Assembly: GCF_025642975.1 (NCBI RefSeq)
Contig: NZ_JANZKJ010000020.1
Location: 1-64,000, forward strand
Length of the DNA stretch: 64,000 nucleotides
Reading direction: 5' to 3'
Origin: Pseudomonas sp. RIT-PI-S
Lineage (GTDB): Bacteria; Pseudomonadota; Gammaproteobacteria; Pseudomonadales; Pseudomonadaceae
This document shows, in pieces, positions 17,002-25,086 of this stretch (its first letter is position 1; every line of letters begins with the position of its first letter). The position numbers and the translations under genes were made by a program. The notes beneath the pieces were generated by a model. The model was not told the origin of the DNA. It searched no databases and saw only the letters and a list, made by a program, of their open reading frames with translations.

Positions 17002-17020
17002 TGTAGAGCGACACCTGACA
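17002..17020. promoter_or_regulatory. Candidate Ogr-type activator site upstream of the sheath operon, TGT-N13-ACA
   Basis: TGT (17002-17004) and ACA (17018-17020) flank 13 bases, 69 nt before the FI start codon. The site at 3550-3568 has the same spacing and nearly the same distance to gene O. In P2 the F operon has its own Ogr-dependent promoter with an activator site about 55 bp before transcription start. That would place the start near 17066 here. The spacing differs by one base from the P2 consensus. Confidence 0.35.
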
Positions 17021-17089
17021 ATAAGCTAAAGAAGAAGAATTCTTTTGCGAACATCATAATCAACTGATGTTGTCTATAAGGTAAACACA

Positions 17090-18262
17090 ATGCCCACCTC
17101 CTACCACCACGGCGTCCGAGTTCTCGAAATCAACGAGGGCTCGCGCCCGATCCGTACTGTATCCACTGCCGTGATCGGCATGGTCTGCACCGCCCAGGAC
17201 GCAGACGCTAAAACCTTCCCCCTGAACAAACCCATTCTGCTTACCGACGTGCTGAGCGCCAGCGGAAAGGCTGGCAAGAAAGGCACTCTGGCCTCGAGCC
17301 TGGATGCCATCGCCGACCAGGCGAGCCCGGTCACCGTGGTGGTGCGTGTAGAGGAAGGTAAGGACGCGGCCGAAACGACCAGCAATATCATTGGGGGCAG
17401 CACCCCTACCGGGCAGTACACCGGCATGAAGGCGTTGCTGGCCGCGGAGGCACAGCTCGGGGTCAAACCACGCATCCTGGGCGTGCCGGGGCTGGAAAGT
17501 TTGCCGGTAGCCACCGAGCTGGCAGGCCTGGCGCAGAAGCTGCGCGGTTTTGCCTACGCCAGTGCCTGGGAATGCGAGACGGTCACCGAGGCTACTGCAT
17601 ACCGCCAAGGCTTCGGTCAGCGTGAACTGATGCTGCTGTGGCCAGATTTTTTGGGCTGGGATACCGCCAGCAATGCCGAGGTCAAGGCCGCGGGGACGGC
17701 CCGGGCGCTGGGCCTGCGGGCGAAGATCGACCAGCAGACCGGCTGGCATAAAACTCTCTCCAACGTCGCGGTCAATGGGGTGACCGGGTTGAGCAAGGAC
17801 GTGCATTGGGACCTGCAGGACCCGGCCACCGACGCCGGCTTGCTCAATGCGGCCGACGTCACCACCCTGATCCGCCGCGACGGCTTTCGCTTCTGGGGTT
17901 CGCGCACCTGCAGTAGCGACCCGCTGTTCGCCTTCGAGAACTACACCCGCACTGCCCAGGTGCTGGCAGACACCATGGCCGAGGCACATTTCTGGGCGGT
18001 AGACGCCCCGCTCCACCCGAGCTTGGTGCGGGACATTCTGGAGGGCATTAACGCCAAGTTCCGCGAGCTGGTTCGCCTGGGCTACTTGATCGGCGGCTCG
18101 GCTTGGTACGACGACGCGGTGAACGACAAGGACACCCTCAAGGCCGGCAAGCTGTTCATCGACTACGACTACACGCCAGTCCCGCCGCTGGAAAACCTGC
18201 AGCTTCGCCAGCGCATCACGGACCGCTTCCTTGCCGACTTTGCCGGCCGCATCAACGGCTGA
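17090..18262 (+). CDS. FI: Contractile tail sheath protein (P2 gpFI family)
   Basis: It is the sheath subunit that contracts to drive the tail tube through the envelope. The 390-residue product (P2 gpFI 396) begins MPTSYHHGVRVLEIN and includes the family segments VIGMVCTA and FWGSRTCSSDPLFAFENY. The C-terminal block GKLFIDYDYTPVPPLE is also sheath-typical. It is the first gene of the tail operon after the HEPN-like cargo and is followed 14 nt later by the tube gene. Confidence 0.97.
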   Translation: MPTSYHHGVRVLEINEGSRPIRTVSTAVIGMVCTAQDADAKTFPLNKPILLTDVLSASGKAGKKGTLASSLDAIADQASPVTVVVRVEEGKDAAETTSNIIGGSTPTGQYTGMKALLAAEAQLGVKPRILGVPGLESLPVATELAGLAQKLRGFAYASAWECETVTEATAYRQGFGQRELMLLWPDFLGWDTASNAEVKAAGTARALGLRAKIDQQTGWHKTLSNVAVNGVTGLSKDVHWDLQDPATDAGLLNAADVTTLIRRDGFRFWGSRTCSSDPLFAFENYTRTAQVLADTMAEAHFWAVDAPLHPSLVRDILEGINAKFRELVRLGYLIGGSAWYDDAVNDKDTLKAGKLFIDYDYTPVPPLENLQLRQRITDRFLADFAGRING

Positions 18263-18276
18263 TCCAGGAGTACCCC

Positions 18277-18792
18277 ATGGCTTTGCCCCGCACCCTCAAG
18301 CACATGATGCTGTTCAACAACGGCACTAGCTACGTTGGCCAGTGCGCCAGCGTCACCTTGCCCAAACTGGGCCGCAAGTTAGAAGCCTGGCGTGGTGGCG
18401 GTATGGACGGCCCGGTGAAAGTGGACCTGGGCCATAGCGACGATGGCATTGAGCTGGAATGGACGCTCGGCGGCCTCGACCTGCTGGTGTTACGCCAGTT
18501 CGGTGCGGTCAAGGCTGATGGAGTAATGCTGCGTTGGGCGGGCTCGTACCAGCGGGACGACACCGCTGAAACCACCGCCGTGGAAGTGGTGGTGCGCGGC
18601 CGCCACGAGGAACTGGACATGTGCGAAGCCAAGCCCGGCGAGAGCACCGAGCACAAGATCAAGACCGCCTGCACCTACTACAAGCTCAGCGTGGACGGTA
18701 AAGAGGAGATCGAGATCGACCTGCTCAACTTCATCTACCAAGTGGACGGTAAGGACCTGCTCGCTGAGCACCGTAAGAACATCGGCCTTTGA
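18277..18792 (+). CDS. FII: Tail tube protein (P2 gpFII family)
   Basis: It is the tube subunit inside the sheath. The product from the ATG at 18277 is 171 residues (P2 gpFII 172). It begins MALPRTLKHMMLFNNG and has the family stretch LPKLGRKLEAWRGGGMDGPV. The start is preceded by CCAGGAG. The frame is open upstream within FI, but that is shadow. Confidence 0.96.
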   Translation: MALPRTLKHMMLFNNGTSYVGQCASVTLPKLGRKLEAWRGGGMDGPVKVDLGHSDDGIELEWTLGGLDLLVLRQFGAVKADGVMLRWAGSYQRDDTAETTAVEVVVRGRHEELDMCEAKPGESTEHKIKTACTYYKLSVDGKEEIEIDLLNFIYQVDGKDLLAEHRKNIGL

Positions 18793-18812
18793 TCACCACC
18801 GGAGCAGCGTTC

Positions 18813-19115
18813 ATGACTCAGCCCACTTACAGCGACCCCATCATGTTGGACAACCCGATCATCCGGGGCTCGACCTCAATAACCGAAGTTACCCTGCGCA
18901 AACCCTTGTCTGGCGAACTGCGAGGCTTGAAGCTCGTCGACCTGCTCAATGGCGATGTGAACGCGACCCTTCGGCTGGTGCCAAGGATCAGCCAACCCAC
19001 GCTCACCGAGCAGGAAGTCGCCAGCCTGGACATTGCAGACCTGGTTCTATGCGCAGATGCCGTCGCGGTTTTTTTGCAGAAGAAGGCAGCGACGGCGGCC
19101 TCCCTGGAACCGTAG
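18813..19115 (+). CDS. E: Tail assembly chaperone E (P2 gpE family)
   Basis: It is the short form of the tail assembly chaperone, which binds the tape measure during tail assembly. The product is 100 residues (P2 gpE 91) from the ATG at 18813, with GGAG 8 nt upstream. The characteristic part is TLRKPLSGELRGLKLVDLLNGD. Near the 3' end a run of seven T (19069-19075) allows a -1 shift into E'. The in-frame stop is at 19113-19115. Confidence 0.94.
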   Translation: MTQPTYSDPIMLDNPIIRGSTSITEVTLRKPLSGELRGLKLVDLLNGDVNATLRLVPRISQPTLTEQEVASLDIADLVLCADAVAVFLQKKAATAASLEP

Positions 19116-19246
19116 ACGACGCCATGGCGGACATCGCGATGGTGTTCCATTGGCCTCCTGCCCCGATGGCCACCATGCCGGTCAGCGAGCTGGTGCAGTG
19201 GCGAGAGCAGGCACGCCAGCGCTGGGAGTTGACCCATGGGGCGTGA
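18813..19246 (+). CDS. E': Tail assembly chaperone E+E' made by programmed -1 frameshift
   Basis: Ribosomes slipping -1 at T-TTT-TTG (19070-19076) would read E codons 1-88 and then continue from 19076 for 56 more codons, giving 144 residues. P2 gpE+E' is 142. The extension contains MADIAMVFHWPPAPMATM and SELVQWREQARQRW, clearly E'-like. E' has no own convincing start. Its stop overlaps the start of tape measure T. The ratio of short to long form is set by slippage efficiency in this chaperone class. Confidence 0.9.
19070..19076 (+). promoter_or_regulatory. Slippery heptamer T-TTT-TTG for -1 frameshifting
   Basis: In the E frame the codons read GTT TTT TTG at 19068-19076. The heptamer fits X-XXY-YYZ and both tRNAs can re-pair after a -1 slip to TTT TTT. 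The same heptamer is used in P2 gene E. Confidence 0.9.
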
Positions 19247-21818
19247 CCTTCGCGTACAGGTCGTGCTCCGTGCCCTGGATCGGGCGACTCGGCCGCTGCG
19301 CAGCATTGACGGTCAGGCTAAACGTGTCGGCCGGGCAATGCGGGGCGCGCATTCGCAACTACAAGCGCTCAACAACAGCCAACGCCAGATTGGCCAGTTC
19401 CGTGAGCTGCGCCAAGGCCTGGATAGCACCCGCACCGCCCTTGGGAACGCCGCCCAACGCACCCAGGCGCTTGGCCGCCAGTTCAGCGCGACTACCCAAC
19501 CCACCCGAGCGCTGCGCCGCGAGTTTGAACAGGCCAAGCGCACGCTGGGAAGCCTGAAACAGAAGGAAGTTGGCCAAACCCTCCAGCTGCAGCAGATGCG
19601 GCAAACTCTGCGGGCCACTGGTATAGATACGCAACAATTGACGACCCATGAGCGCCGCTTGGCTACACAGGTGCGGGAAACCACCCAGCGCCTCGAAGCC
19701 CAACGGGCGGAGCTGAGGCGGCTTGGCCAACAGCAGCACGCCAGTGCACAGGCTCGATCACGCTTGGAGAATACCCGGGGCCTTGCCGCAACCATGGCGG
19801 GGCAAGGGGCGGCATCGGCAGCCGCAGGCGGGACTGCGCTGTACGCAGGTGCCAGGATGATCCAACCGGGGCTTGAGTTCGACGCGAGCCAGAGCAAGGT
19901 CCAGGCGCTGACTCGCCTCGACAAGAACGCCGAAGCCATGAAGGCCCTGCGGAGCCAGGCTCGACACCTTGGCGCGACTACCCAGTTTACCGCCACCGAC
20001 GCCTCCGATGGGCAGGGCTACCTGGCCATGGCCGGGTACACGCCCCAGGCCATCCAGCAAGCGCTGCCGGGCGTTTTGGACCTTGCCAAAGCCGGAGATA
20101 CGGGCCTGGCTGAAACGGCGGATATCGCCTCGAACATCTTGTCCGGGTTCAAGCTCAAGGCATCCCAAACAGGGCAAGTGGGCGATGTGCTCGTGGGTAC
20201 GTTCACCCGGTCCAACACCGACCTGCGGATGCTCGGCGAGACTATGAAGTACGTCGCGCCGGTTGCGGCGGGCCTGGGTCAGGATATCGAGACCGTTGCG
20301 GCCATGACCGGCAAGCTTGGCAACGAAGCTATCCAGGGCAGCATGGCCGGCACCGCCTTGAGGTCCATCCTCAGCCGGCTGGCGGGGCCGCCTAAAGAGG
20401 CGCAGAAAGCGCTGGCGAAACTCAACATCACCACTAGAGACGCCAATGGCAATCTGCGGAGCATGCCCATCCTGCTCGAGGAAATTCACCGCAGCAGCAA
20501 GAACCTGGGCAACACCGAGCGCACACAGCTATTCAAGGCCATTGCAGGGCAAGAAAGCTTTGGGGCGCTGCAGGTCCTCGCGACTCAAGCGGGGTCTGGC
20601 GAGCTCCAGGCGTTCATAGGGCTACTTCGCGATGCCAAAGGCGAAGCCTTGAACACCTCCAAAGTGATGGCGGACAACTTACGTGGCGATCTCGACGCGT
20701 TGGGTAGCGCCTGGGCAGACCTTGGTATCCAACTAGAGGAACAGCAGGATGGCCCATTGCGCAGCCTCGCGCAGAGCCTGACGGGGCTGGTGGGGAGTGT
20801 GAAAGCCTGGGTAGCTGAGCATCCTAGGTTGGCGTCACAGCTCACCAAGGCTGCCGCTGCGGTGAGTGTGCTGATGCTTGGCATGGGCGCGCTGACACTG
20901 GCCATGGCCGCCCTACTCGGGCCGTTTGCCCTGGCCCGCTTTGCCATGACCCTGCTAGGCATCAAGAGCCTCGGCTTAATAAGTGGCCTCAAGCTGCTTG
21001 CGGGCCCAGTGCTGGGCACGTTGGCCACAGGCATCCGCACCGCCAGCATGGCACTGTGGGGGCTGGCCGCCAACCCAGCGGTGTTGGCGATCGGCGCGAC
21101 AGTAGCGCTGCTGGGCGGCGCTGCCTACTTGCTTTGGCGCAACTGGAGCAGCGTTGAGGGTTTCTTCACTGATATGTGGGGCCGCGTTAAAACGTCCTTC
21201 TCCAACGGCCTGGCGTCTATTACGGGTCGCTTGGCCACCTTCTCCCCCATGGGAATGCTGCACCGGGCGCTATCTACCACCTTAAAGCAACTTGGCAGCA
21301 CCCTGCCAACGCGGTTCCGTGAGCTTGGCGGCATGCTGATTGGCGGCTTGGCAGATGGCCTGCGCTCGGCAATGGCAGAGGCAAAGCAGGCCGTCGCTAG
21401 CTTGGGCGACAACCTGATCGGTGGCTTCAAGGCCAAGCTAGGCATCCATAGCCCAAGCCGGGTGTTCGCTGAGCTGGGCGGTTTCACCATGGCCGGTTTA
21501 AGCGAAGGGATAGCCTCCAAGAAGGCGCTGCCACTTACCGCCATTACTGACATCAGCGAGAGCTTAGGCCGTGCTGGCCGATTCGATCTCCGGGCCAACT
21601 TGGCGCCCCTGCCCCGTATCGATAACCGTGGCCCGCTTCGCCCGGCTGCGGTGCGAGCCTCGGCCCCGAGCGGCGATGTCATCACGATTAACATTCAAAG
21701 TTCGCCTGGCCTAGACCCTCAAGCGATTGCCCGCGCCGTGGGCGCCGAACTGGACCGCCGCGAGCGAGCCAAGGGCGTGCGAGGGCGCAGTGCACTGTAT
21801 GACAACGACCAGGAATAG
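19236..21818 (+). CDS. T: Tail tape measure protein (P2 gpT family)
   Basis: It sets tail length and is ejected ahead of DNA. The 860-residue product (P2 gpT 815) has long Gln/Arg-rich coiled coils in residues 20-190. A conserved TP901-type core around 240-420 includes AQFTATDASDGQGYLAMAG-like sequence, and hydrophobic membrane-active segments lie at about 540-635. A C-terminal KAKLGIHSPSRVFAELG block is typical of tape measures. It overlaps the E' stop. Confidence 0.96.
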   Translation: MGRDLRVQVVLRALDRATRPLRSIDGQAKRVGRAMRGAHSQLQALNNSQRQIGQFRELRQGLDSTRTALGNAAQRTQALGRQFSATTQPTRALRREFEQAKRTLGSLKQKEVGQTLQLQQMRQTLRATGIDTQQLTTHERRLATQVRETTQRLEAQRAELRRLGQQQHASAQARSRLENTRGLAATMAGQGAASAAAGGTALYAGARMIQPGLEFDASQSKVQALTRLDKNAEAMKALRSQARHLGATTQFTATDASDGQGYLAMAGYTPQAIQQALPGVLDLAKAGDTGLAETADIASNILSGFKLKASQTGQVGDVLVGTFTRSNTDLRMLGETMKYVAPVAAGLGQDIETVAAMTGKLGNEAIQGSMAGTALRSILSRLAGPPKEAQKALAKLNITTRDANGNLRSMPILLEEIHRSSKNLGNTERTQLFKAIAGQESFGALQVLATQAGSGELQAFIGLLRDAKGEALNTSKVMADNLRGDLDALGSAWADLGIQLEEQQDGPLRSLAQSLTGLVGSVKAWVAEHPRLASQLTKAAAAVSVLMLGMGALTLAMAALLGPFALARFAMTLLGIKSLGLISGLKLLAGPVLGTLATGIRTASMALWGLAANPAVLAIGATVALLGGAAYLLWRNWSSVEGFFTDMWGRVKTSFSNGLASITGRLATFSPMGMLHRALSTTLKQLGSTLPTRFRELGGMLIGGLADGLRSAMAEAKQAVASLGDNLIGGFKAKLGIHSPSRVFAELGGFTMAGLSEGIASKKALPLTAITDISESLGRAGRFDLRANLAPLPRIDNRGPLRPAAVRASAPSGDVITINIQSSPGLDPQAIARAVGAELDRRERAKGVRGRSALYDNDQE

Positions 21819-21824
21819 ACACGC

Positions 21825-22265
21825 ATGATGATGGCCCTGGGGCTGTTCGTATTCGGCCTTGAAACCTTGGCGTACCAGGAATTCCAGCGGCAAACCCGAT
21901 GGCGTCATGCGAGCACATCGCGCATCGGCGCGCCACCTGCGCGGCAATTCACCGGCCGGGGAGATGAAACGCTCACCCTGCCAGGCGTGCTGTTGCCCGG
22001 CCTGGCTGGCGCTCCTTTAAGCTTGGACACGCTGCGGTACATGGCAGACACCGGCAAGGCGTGGCCGCTGGTGGAAGGCACAGGCCGCCTGTATGGCGCC
22101 TGGGTGATCGAAAGCCTGCAGGAGACGCGCACGTTGTTCTTCCGCGATGGTGCCGCCCGGCGCATTGAGTTCAGCCTGGCCCTGCAGCGTATCGATGACG
22201 GTAAGGACGACGCACTGGGCGCAACACTGGGTTCTACAGGCGCTCTTCTGAGGCGACTGCTGTAA
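21825..22265 (+). CDS. U: Tail terminator/tail protein U (P2 gpU family)
   Basis: It is needed for tail assembly completion. The 146-residue product starts with three Met codons and MMMALGLFVF, as in P2 gpU, which also begins MMM. The conserved YQEFQRQTRWRHAST and GRLYGAWVIESLQETRT segments are present. It lies 6 nt after T and overlaps D as TAATG. Confidence 0.95.
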   Translation: MMMALGLFVFGLETLAYQEFQRQTRWRHASTSRIGAPPARQFTGRGDETLTLPGVLLPGLAGAPLSLDTLRYMADTGKAWPLVEGTGRLYGAWVIESLQETRTLFFRDGAARRIEFSLALQRIDDGKDDALGATLGSTGALLRRLL

Positions 22266-23485
22266 TGCTTGGCGACCTGCTTGCGGCCGACACCGCTAGC
22301 TACCCCCACCCAAGCTGCCGAATTGTAGTAAACGGCCGGGACATCACTCGCACCGTAGAACAACGGCTAGTCCACCTTTCGCTCACCGACAACCGAGGCC
22401 TTGAAGCCGACCAATTGGACGTCACCCTAAGCGATCATGACGGCCTGCTGGCGATCCCGCCACGGGGTGCCAAGGTGCACCTATGGCTGGGCTGGAGCGA
22501 TAAGGGGTTGGTGGACAAAGGCACCTTCGTAGTCGACGAGATCGAGCACAGCGGTGCCCCGGACGTGCTCAGCATCCGCGCCCGCAGTGCCGATCTGCGG
22601 GCAGGGTTGAAGGTCAAGCGCGAGCGTAGTTGGGATCGCCGCCTGCTGGGCGACATCCTTCGGGACATTGCCGCCTCCCATGGGTTGATGGCGGTGGTGA
22701 GCGACGCCCTGGACCGCCAACTGGTCGCCCACTTGGACCAGGCCGGGGAATCGGACGCCAACCTGCTGAGCCGCCTAGGGCTGGATTACGACGCCGTGGC
22801 GACGGTCAAGGCGGGGCATTTGCTGTTCATGCCCACCGGAGCCTCTACATCGGCCAGCGGCTTGGCCTTGCCTCACATCCACCTTAGCCGCCAGGACGGC
22901 GACCAGCACCGCTACCTGCAGGCGGATCGAAACAGCTATAGCGGCGTACGTGCGCATTACTACGATGCTCACGGTGCCGAAAAGAAAAGCGCTATTGCCG
23001 GCGCCGAGGGCAACCTGAAAACCCTTCGGCACCTGTACACCGATGCCGGCAGTGCCCTGGTGGCTGCTCGAGCGGAATGGACCCGGTTACTACGAGGTAC
23101 CGCGACCCTGACCTACACCCTGGCACGTGGCCGACCGGACCTGATCCCGGAGTTGACGTATAGCCTCTTTGGGGTGAAGGAAGAGATCAGCGCTATTGTG
23201 TGGCTGGGCGCTAACGTGCGGCATGGCTTTTCTCCCGAGGCGTTCACTACCGAGCTGGAGCTGGAATCCAAGTTGCCGGATAGCGCAGACGTGGGGGCAT
23301 TGGTAGATGGGAAGCTGACCGAGTACACAGGTGTGGTGGCATGGTACCGGGGCGCAGACGGCGCCCAGAAGGCTTATACCCTGGGCGACCAAACCCGGCC
23401 GTTGCGCCTGGTGCACCTGTACGCAAGCCAGACAAATGCGAAACGAGCGGCGGAGCGGGCAATGCAACTTCACTCTGGCCGCTGA
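22265..23485 (+). CDS. D: Tail hub protein / late control protein D (P2 gpD family)
   Basis: It forms the baseplate hub at the spike base. The 406-residue product (P2 gpD 387) has the family LSLTDNRGLEADQLDVTLSD region near residues 35-60, KVHLWLGWSDKGLVDKG and SIRARSADLR. It is the last gene of the tail operon. Its 3' end overlaps the convergent cargo gene by 16 nt, and no terminator lies between them. Confidence 0.96.
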   Translation: MLGDLLAADTASYPHPSCRIVVNGRDITRTVEQRLVHLSLTDNRGLEADQLDVTLSDHDGLLAIPPRGAKVHLWLGWSDKGLVDKGTFVVDEIEHSGAPDVLSIRARSADLRAGLKVKRERSWDRRLLGDILRDIAASHGLMAVVSDALDRQLVAHLDQAGESDANLLSRLGLDYDAVATVKAGHLLFMPTGASTSASGLALPHIHLSRQDGDQHRYLQADRNSYSGVRAHYYDAHGAEKKSAIAGAEGNLKTLRHLYTDAGSALVAARAEWTRLLRGTATLTYTLARGRPDLIPELTYSLFGVKEEISAIVWLGANVRHGFSPEAFTTELELESKLPDSADVGALVDGKLTEYTGVVAWYRGADGAQKAYTLGDQTRPLRLVHLYASQTNAKRAAERAMQLHSGR

Positions 23486-23787
23486 AATTTGCTGGCCTGG
23501 ACCAACACCTTTAATGTGCGGAGCATCCGGCGCTGATTATCGCTACTTAACTTACCAAAGAGAGTCACAACCTCCAACTTAATGTCTGAGGCAAGCTCAG
23601 CAGCCCGGGGTGATTGTTCTTCGTGAAGCTGATCAAAAGGCTCGGACTTCATAAAAGCAGACATCCCTAAAAGGTGTGTCTGCACATTACAATTCTGATT
23701 CAAGCCCAACAACAAAGAAGTTGTAACGCTTTGAAAAGTTTTCTGAACTCCAAAGAAATTGGAAAAATCGCCTGCAACCTCTAGCAC
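23470..23787 (-). CDS. Unknown 105-aa protein, second cargo gene behind the repressor
   Basis: I do not recognise it. The start is a GTG at 23787 that overlaps the TAG stop of the preceding exported-protein gene by one base. The two are therefore translationally coupled. The product is soluble, mixed helical and has one cysteine. Composition is lower in GC than the phage structural genes. It lies in a leftward operon repressor - exported protein - this gene, so it should be expressed in the lysogen. Confidence 0.65.
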   Translation of the reverse strand: MLEVAGDFSNFFGVQKTFQSVTTSLLLGLNQNCNVQTHLLGMSAFMKSEPFDQLHEEQSPRAAELASDIKLEVVTLFGKLSSDNQRRMLRTLKVLVQASKFQRPE

Positions 23788-24344
23788 TACCTTGCCTTCA
23801 GGGCAGTTACCAGCTCTTCTGCTCCCTGTTCGCTAGCGTACAGTTTCGCAAACGGCTTCACCCAACCATCGAGCTGCATAGTCCCAAGTTTCTGAGGCTC
23901 CACCAACTCAGACAAATCTGAGACAGGTATAAAATCCTTCGCCACGGCCAGCGCGTCGTCTCGGGTGACTTTTAAGCGCAACACAGGGGAATCCAACAGC
24001 TTGACCGTGTCTGTGTGGAGGTCATGCAATAATGGCGACGCAGTCACCTCCACGGCCTTGGCGTTGGTATGGATAAAGATCCGATAAACACCATAGAGTG
24101 CTGCCCTGTTAACTGAGTCAAGTTGCGACGACGCGGGCTCACCGGATAACACCATCGGGTGGAATGCGACTTCCAAGGGCGAAGTGGAGATAAGTTTGAA
24201 CGTATCATTATCAGCGGAATAGTCTCCAAACTCTTCCACCATGGTCTCAACACTGTCAAAATGTTGAGGTTCCAGGGCTGCGGCTGATTGACAAAAAATA
24301 ACAAACAAAGAAAGCGTCAACGCCTTAAACATGTTGGTTTTCAT
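23787..24344 (-). CDS. Unknown exported protein (185 aa), cargo gene directly behind the repressor
   Basis: The product begins with a signal peptide (KALTLSLFVIFCQSAAA) and should be periplasmic. No lipobox and no further membrane segment are seen. A ribosome site (AGGGAG) precedes the ATG. It lies only 20 nt downstream of the repressor stop on the same strand, so it is most likely co-transcribed with it from the lysogenic promoter. The mature part is acidic with Val/Leu-rich beta-type stretches. Function is unknown; superinfection exclusion or envelope modification by the lysogen is inference. Confidence 0.75.
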   Translation of the reverse strand: MKTNMFKALTLSLFVIFCQSAAALEPQHFDSVETMVEEFGDYSADNDTFKLISTSPLEVAFHPMVLSGEPASSQLDSVNRAALYGVYRIFIHTNAKAVEVTASPLLHDLHTDTVKLLDSPVLRLKVTRDDALAVAKDFIPVSDLSELVEPQKLGTMQLDGWVKPFAKLYASEQGAEELVTALKAR

Positions 24345-24364
24345 AGTGCTCCCTGCTTCGGTTA

Positions 24365-24694
24365 TTAGTGTAACTTTGTGACTTCCGCCATTGAATAAGC
24401 CATACGACGGATCGTTTCCTTGTCGTAGTCGTTCAGCCCCCGTAAATAATCAAGTACCTCCCGCTCGAAAGCGTCCAGCGGCCCCGTTTGCCCATCTGCA
24501 GTGCTTCCGAAGATCACGAAATGGACGTCAACGCCCGCCTGGCCAGCGGCCAGAAGGTAGGCCGCATCTGGGCTGCGTTCATCTTTTTCATAATTGAGCT
24601 GCGTGTTCTTCGCTACCCCGCAGAGCGCGGCAAAGTCCGTCTGGCTCAGGCCCAAACGAGACCGCTCAGCCCTGAGCCTAGATCCAATGGTCAT
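24365..24694 (-). CDS. Prophage repressor, XRE-type helix-turn-helix (C/CI-like)
   Basis: It is predicted to maintain lysogeny by repressing the divergent early promoter. The 109-residue protein has an XRE helix-turn-helix at residues 1-60 (ERSRLGLSQTDFAALCGVAKNT, recognition helix around 24-32) and a short acidic dimerisation tail. No protease-type LexA domain is present, as in P2 C. GAGGTG 8 nt upstream sets the start. The 77-bp divergent spacer contains two inverted repeats. Two cargo genes follow on the same transcript. Confidence 0.88.
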   Translation of the reverse strand: MTIGSRLRAERSRLGLSQTDFAALCGVAKNTQLNYEKDERSPDAAYLLAAGQAGVDVHFVIFGSTADGQTGPLDAFEREVLDYLRGLNDYDKETIRRMAYSMAEVTKLH

Positions 24695-24703
24695 CGAAAC
24701 CGC

Positions 24704-24743
24704 ACCTCACGAGGTTGACAGGTACAAATTTGAGTACCATTAT
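24704..24743 (+). promoter_or_regulatory. Early promoter with operator-like palindromes (repressor switch)
   Basis: A perfect -35 TTGACA (24715-24720) is followed after 17 bp by CATTAT (24738-24743). The spacer consists of the palindrome GGTAC-N8-GTACC (24721-24738). A second palindrome, ACCTC-AC-GAGGT (24704-24715), touches the -35 and also overlaps the repressor's leader. Repressor bound here would block early transcription and could adjust its own. Transcription would start near 24750, before the gp16-like gene at 24772. Confidence 0.7.
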
Positions 24744-24771
24744 CGTTGTAAACCCACAGAAAACCACACGA

Positions 24772-25086
24772 ATGAGCACTATGCCCAACCCGCCCATCAG
24801 CGAGCAAGCGCTGGACAAGGCCCGTTACCGGCTCGTCCAGCACGGCGTATCCACCAGCCGTTTTGCAAAGGAACACGGCCTGAACGCTAGTACCGTCTAT
24901 GCCGTGCTAAATGGTCAATCCAAATGCCTGCGCGGTGAAGCCCACCGCGCTGCGGTATTACTCGGTATCAAGCAAGGTGCGGGCGAACTTACGGAAGTAC
25001 AAGAATGTGGGAAACAGAACCATGGCGTGCAGCCTGAAGCATTGTGCCAATGCGCTGGGCATCGCCCACATAAGGCAGGCGCATGA
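24772..25086 (+). CDS. BcepMu gp16-family phage DNA-binding protein (early gene 1)
   Basis: It is a probable small regulator in the position of P2 cox. From the ATG at 24772 the product is 104 residues with a helix-turn-helix-like core. ALDKARYRLVQHGVSTSRFAKEHGL-type sequence, then STVYAVLNGQSKCLRGEAHRAAV, matches phage proteins of the BcepMu gp16 family. The frame opens upstream at 24715, but that would cover the early promoter. The last 30 residues look unconserved. It overlaps the ogr-like gene by 4 nt. Confidence 0.75.
   Translation: MSTMPNPPISEQALDKARYRLVQHGVSTSRFAKEHGLNASTVYAVLNGQSKCLRGEAHRAAVLLGIKQGAGELTEVQECGKQNHGVQPEALCQCAGHRPHKAGA

Noticed and set aside
24715..24771. Earlier start of the gp16-like gene at 24715
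   Set aside because: It would put the -35, the operator and the -10 of the early promoter inside the coding region.
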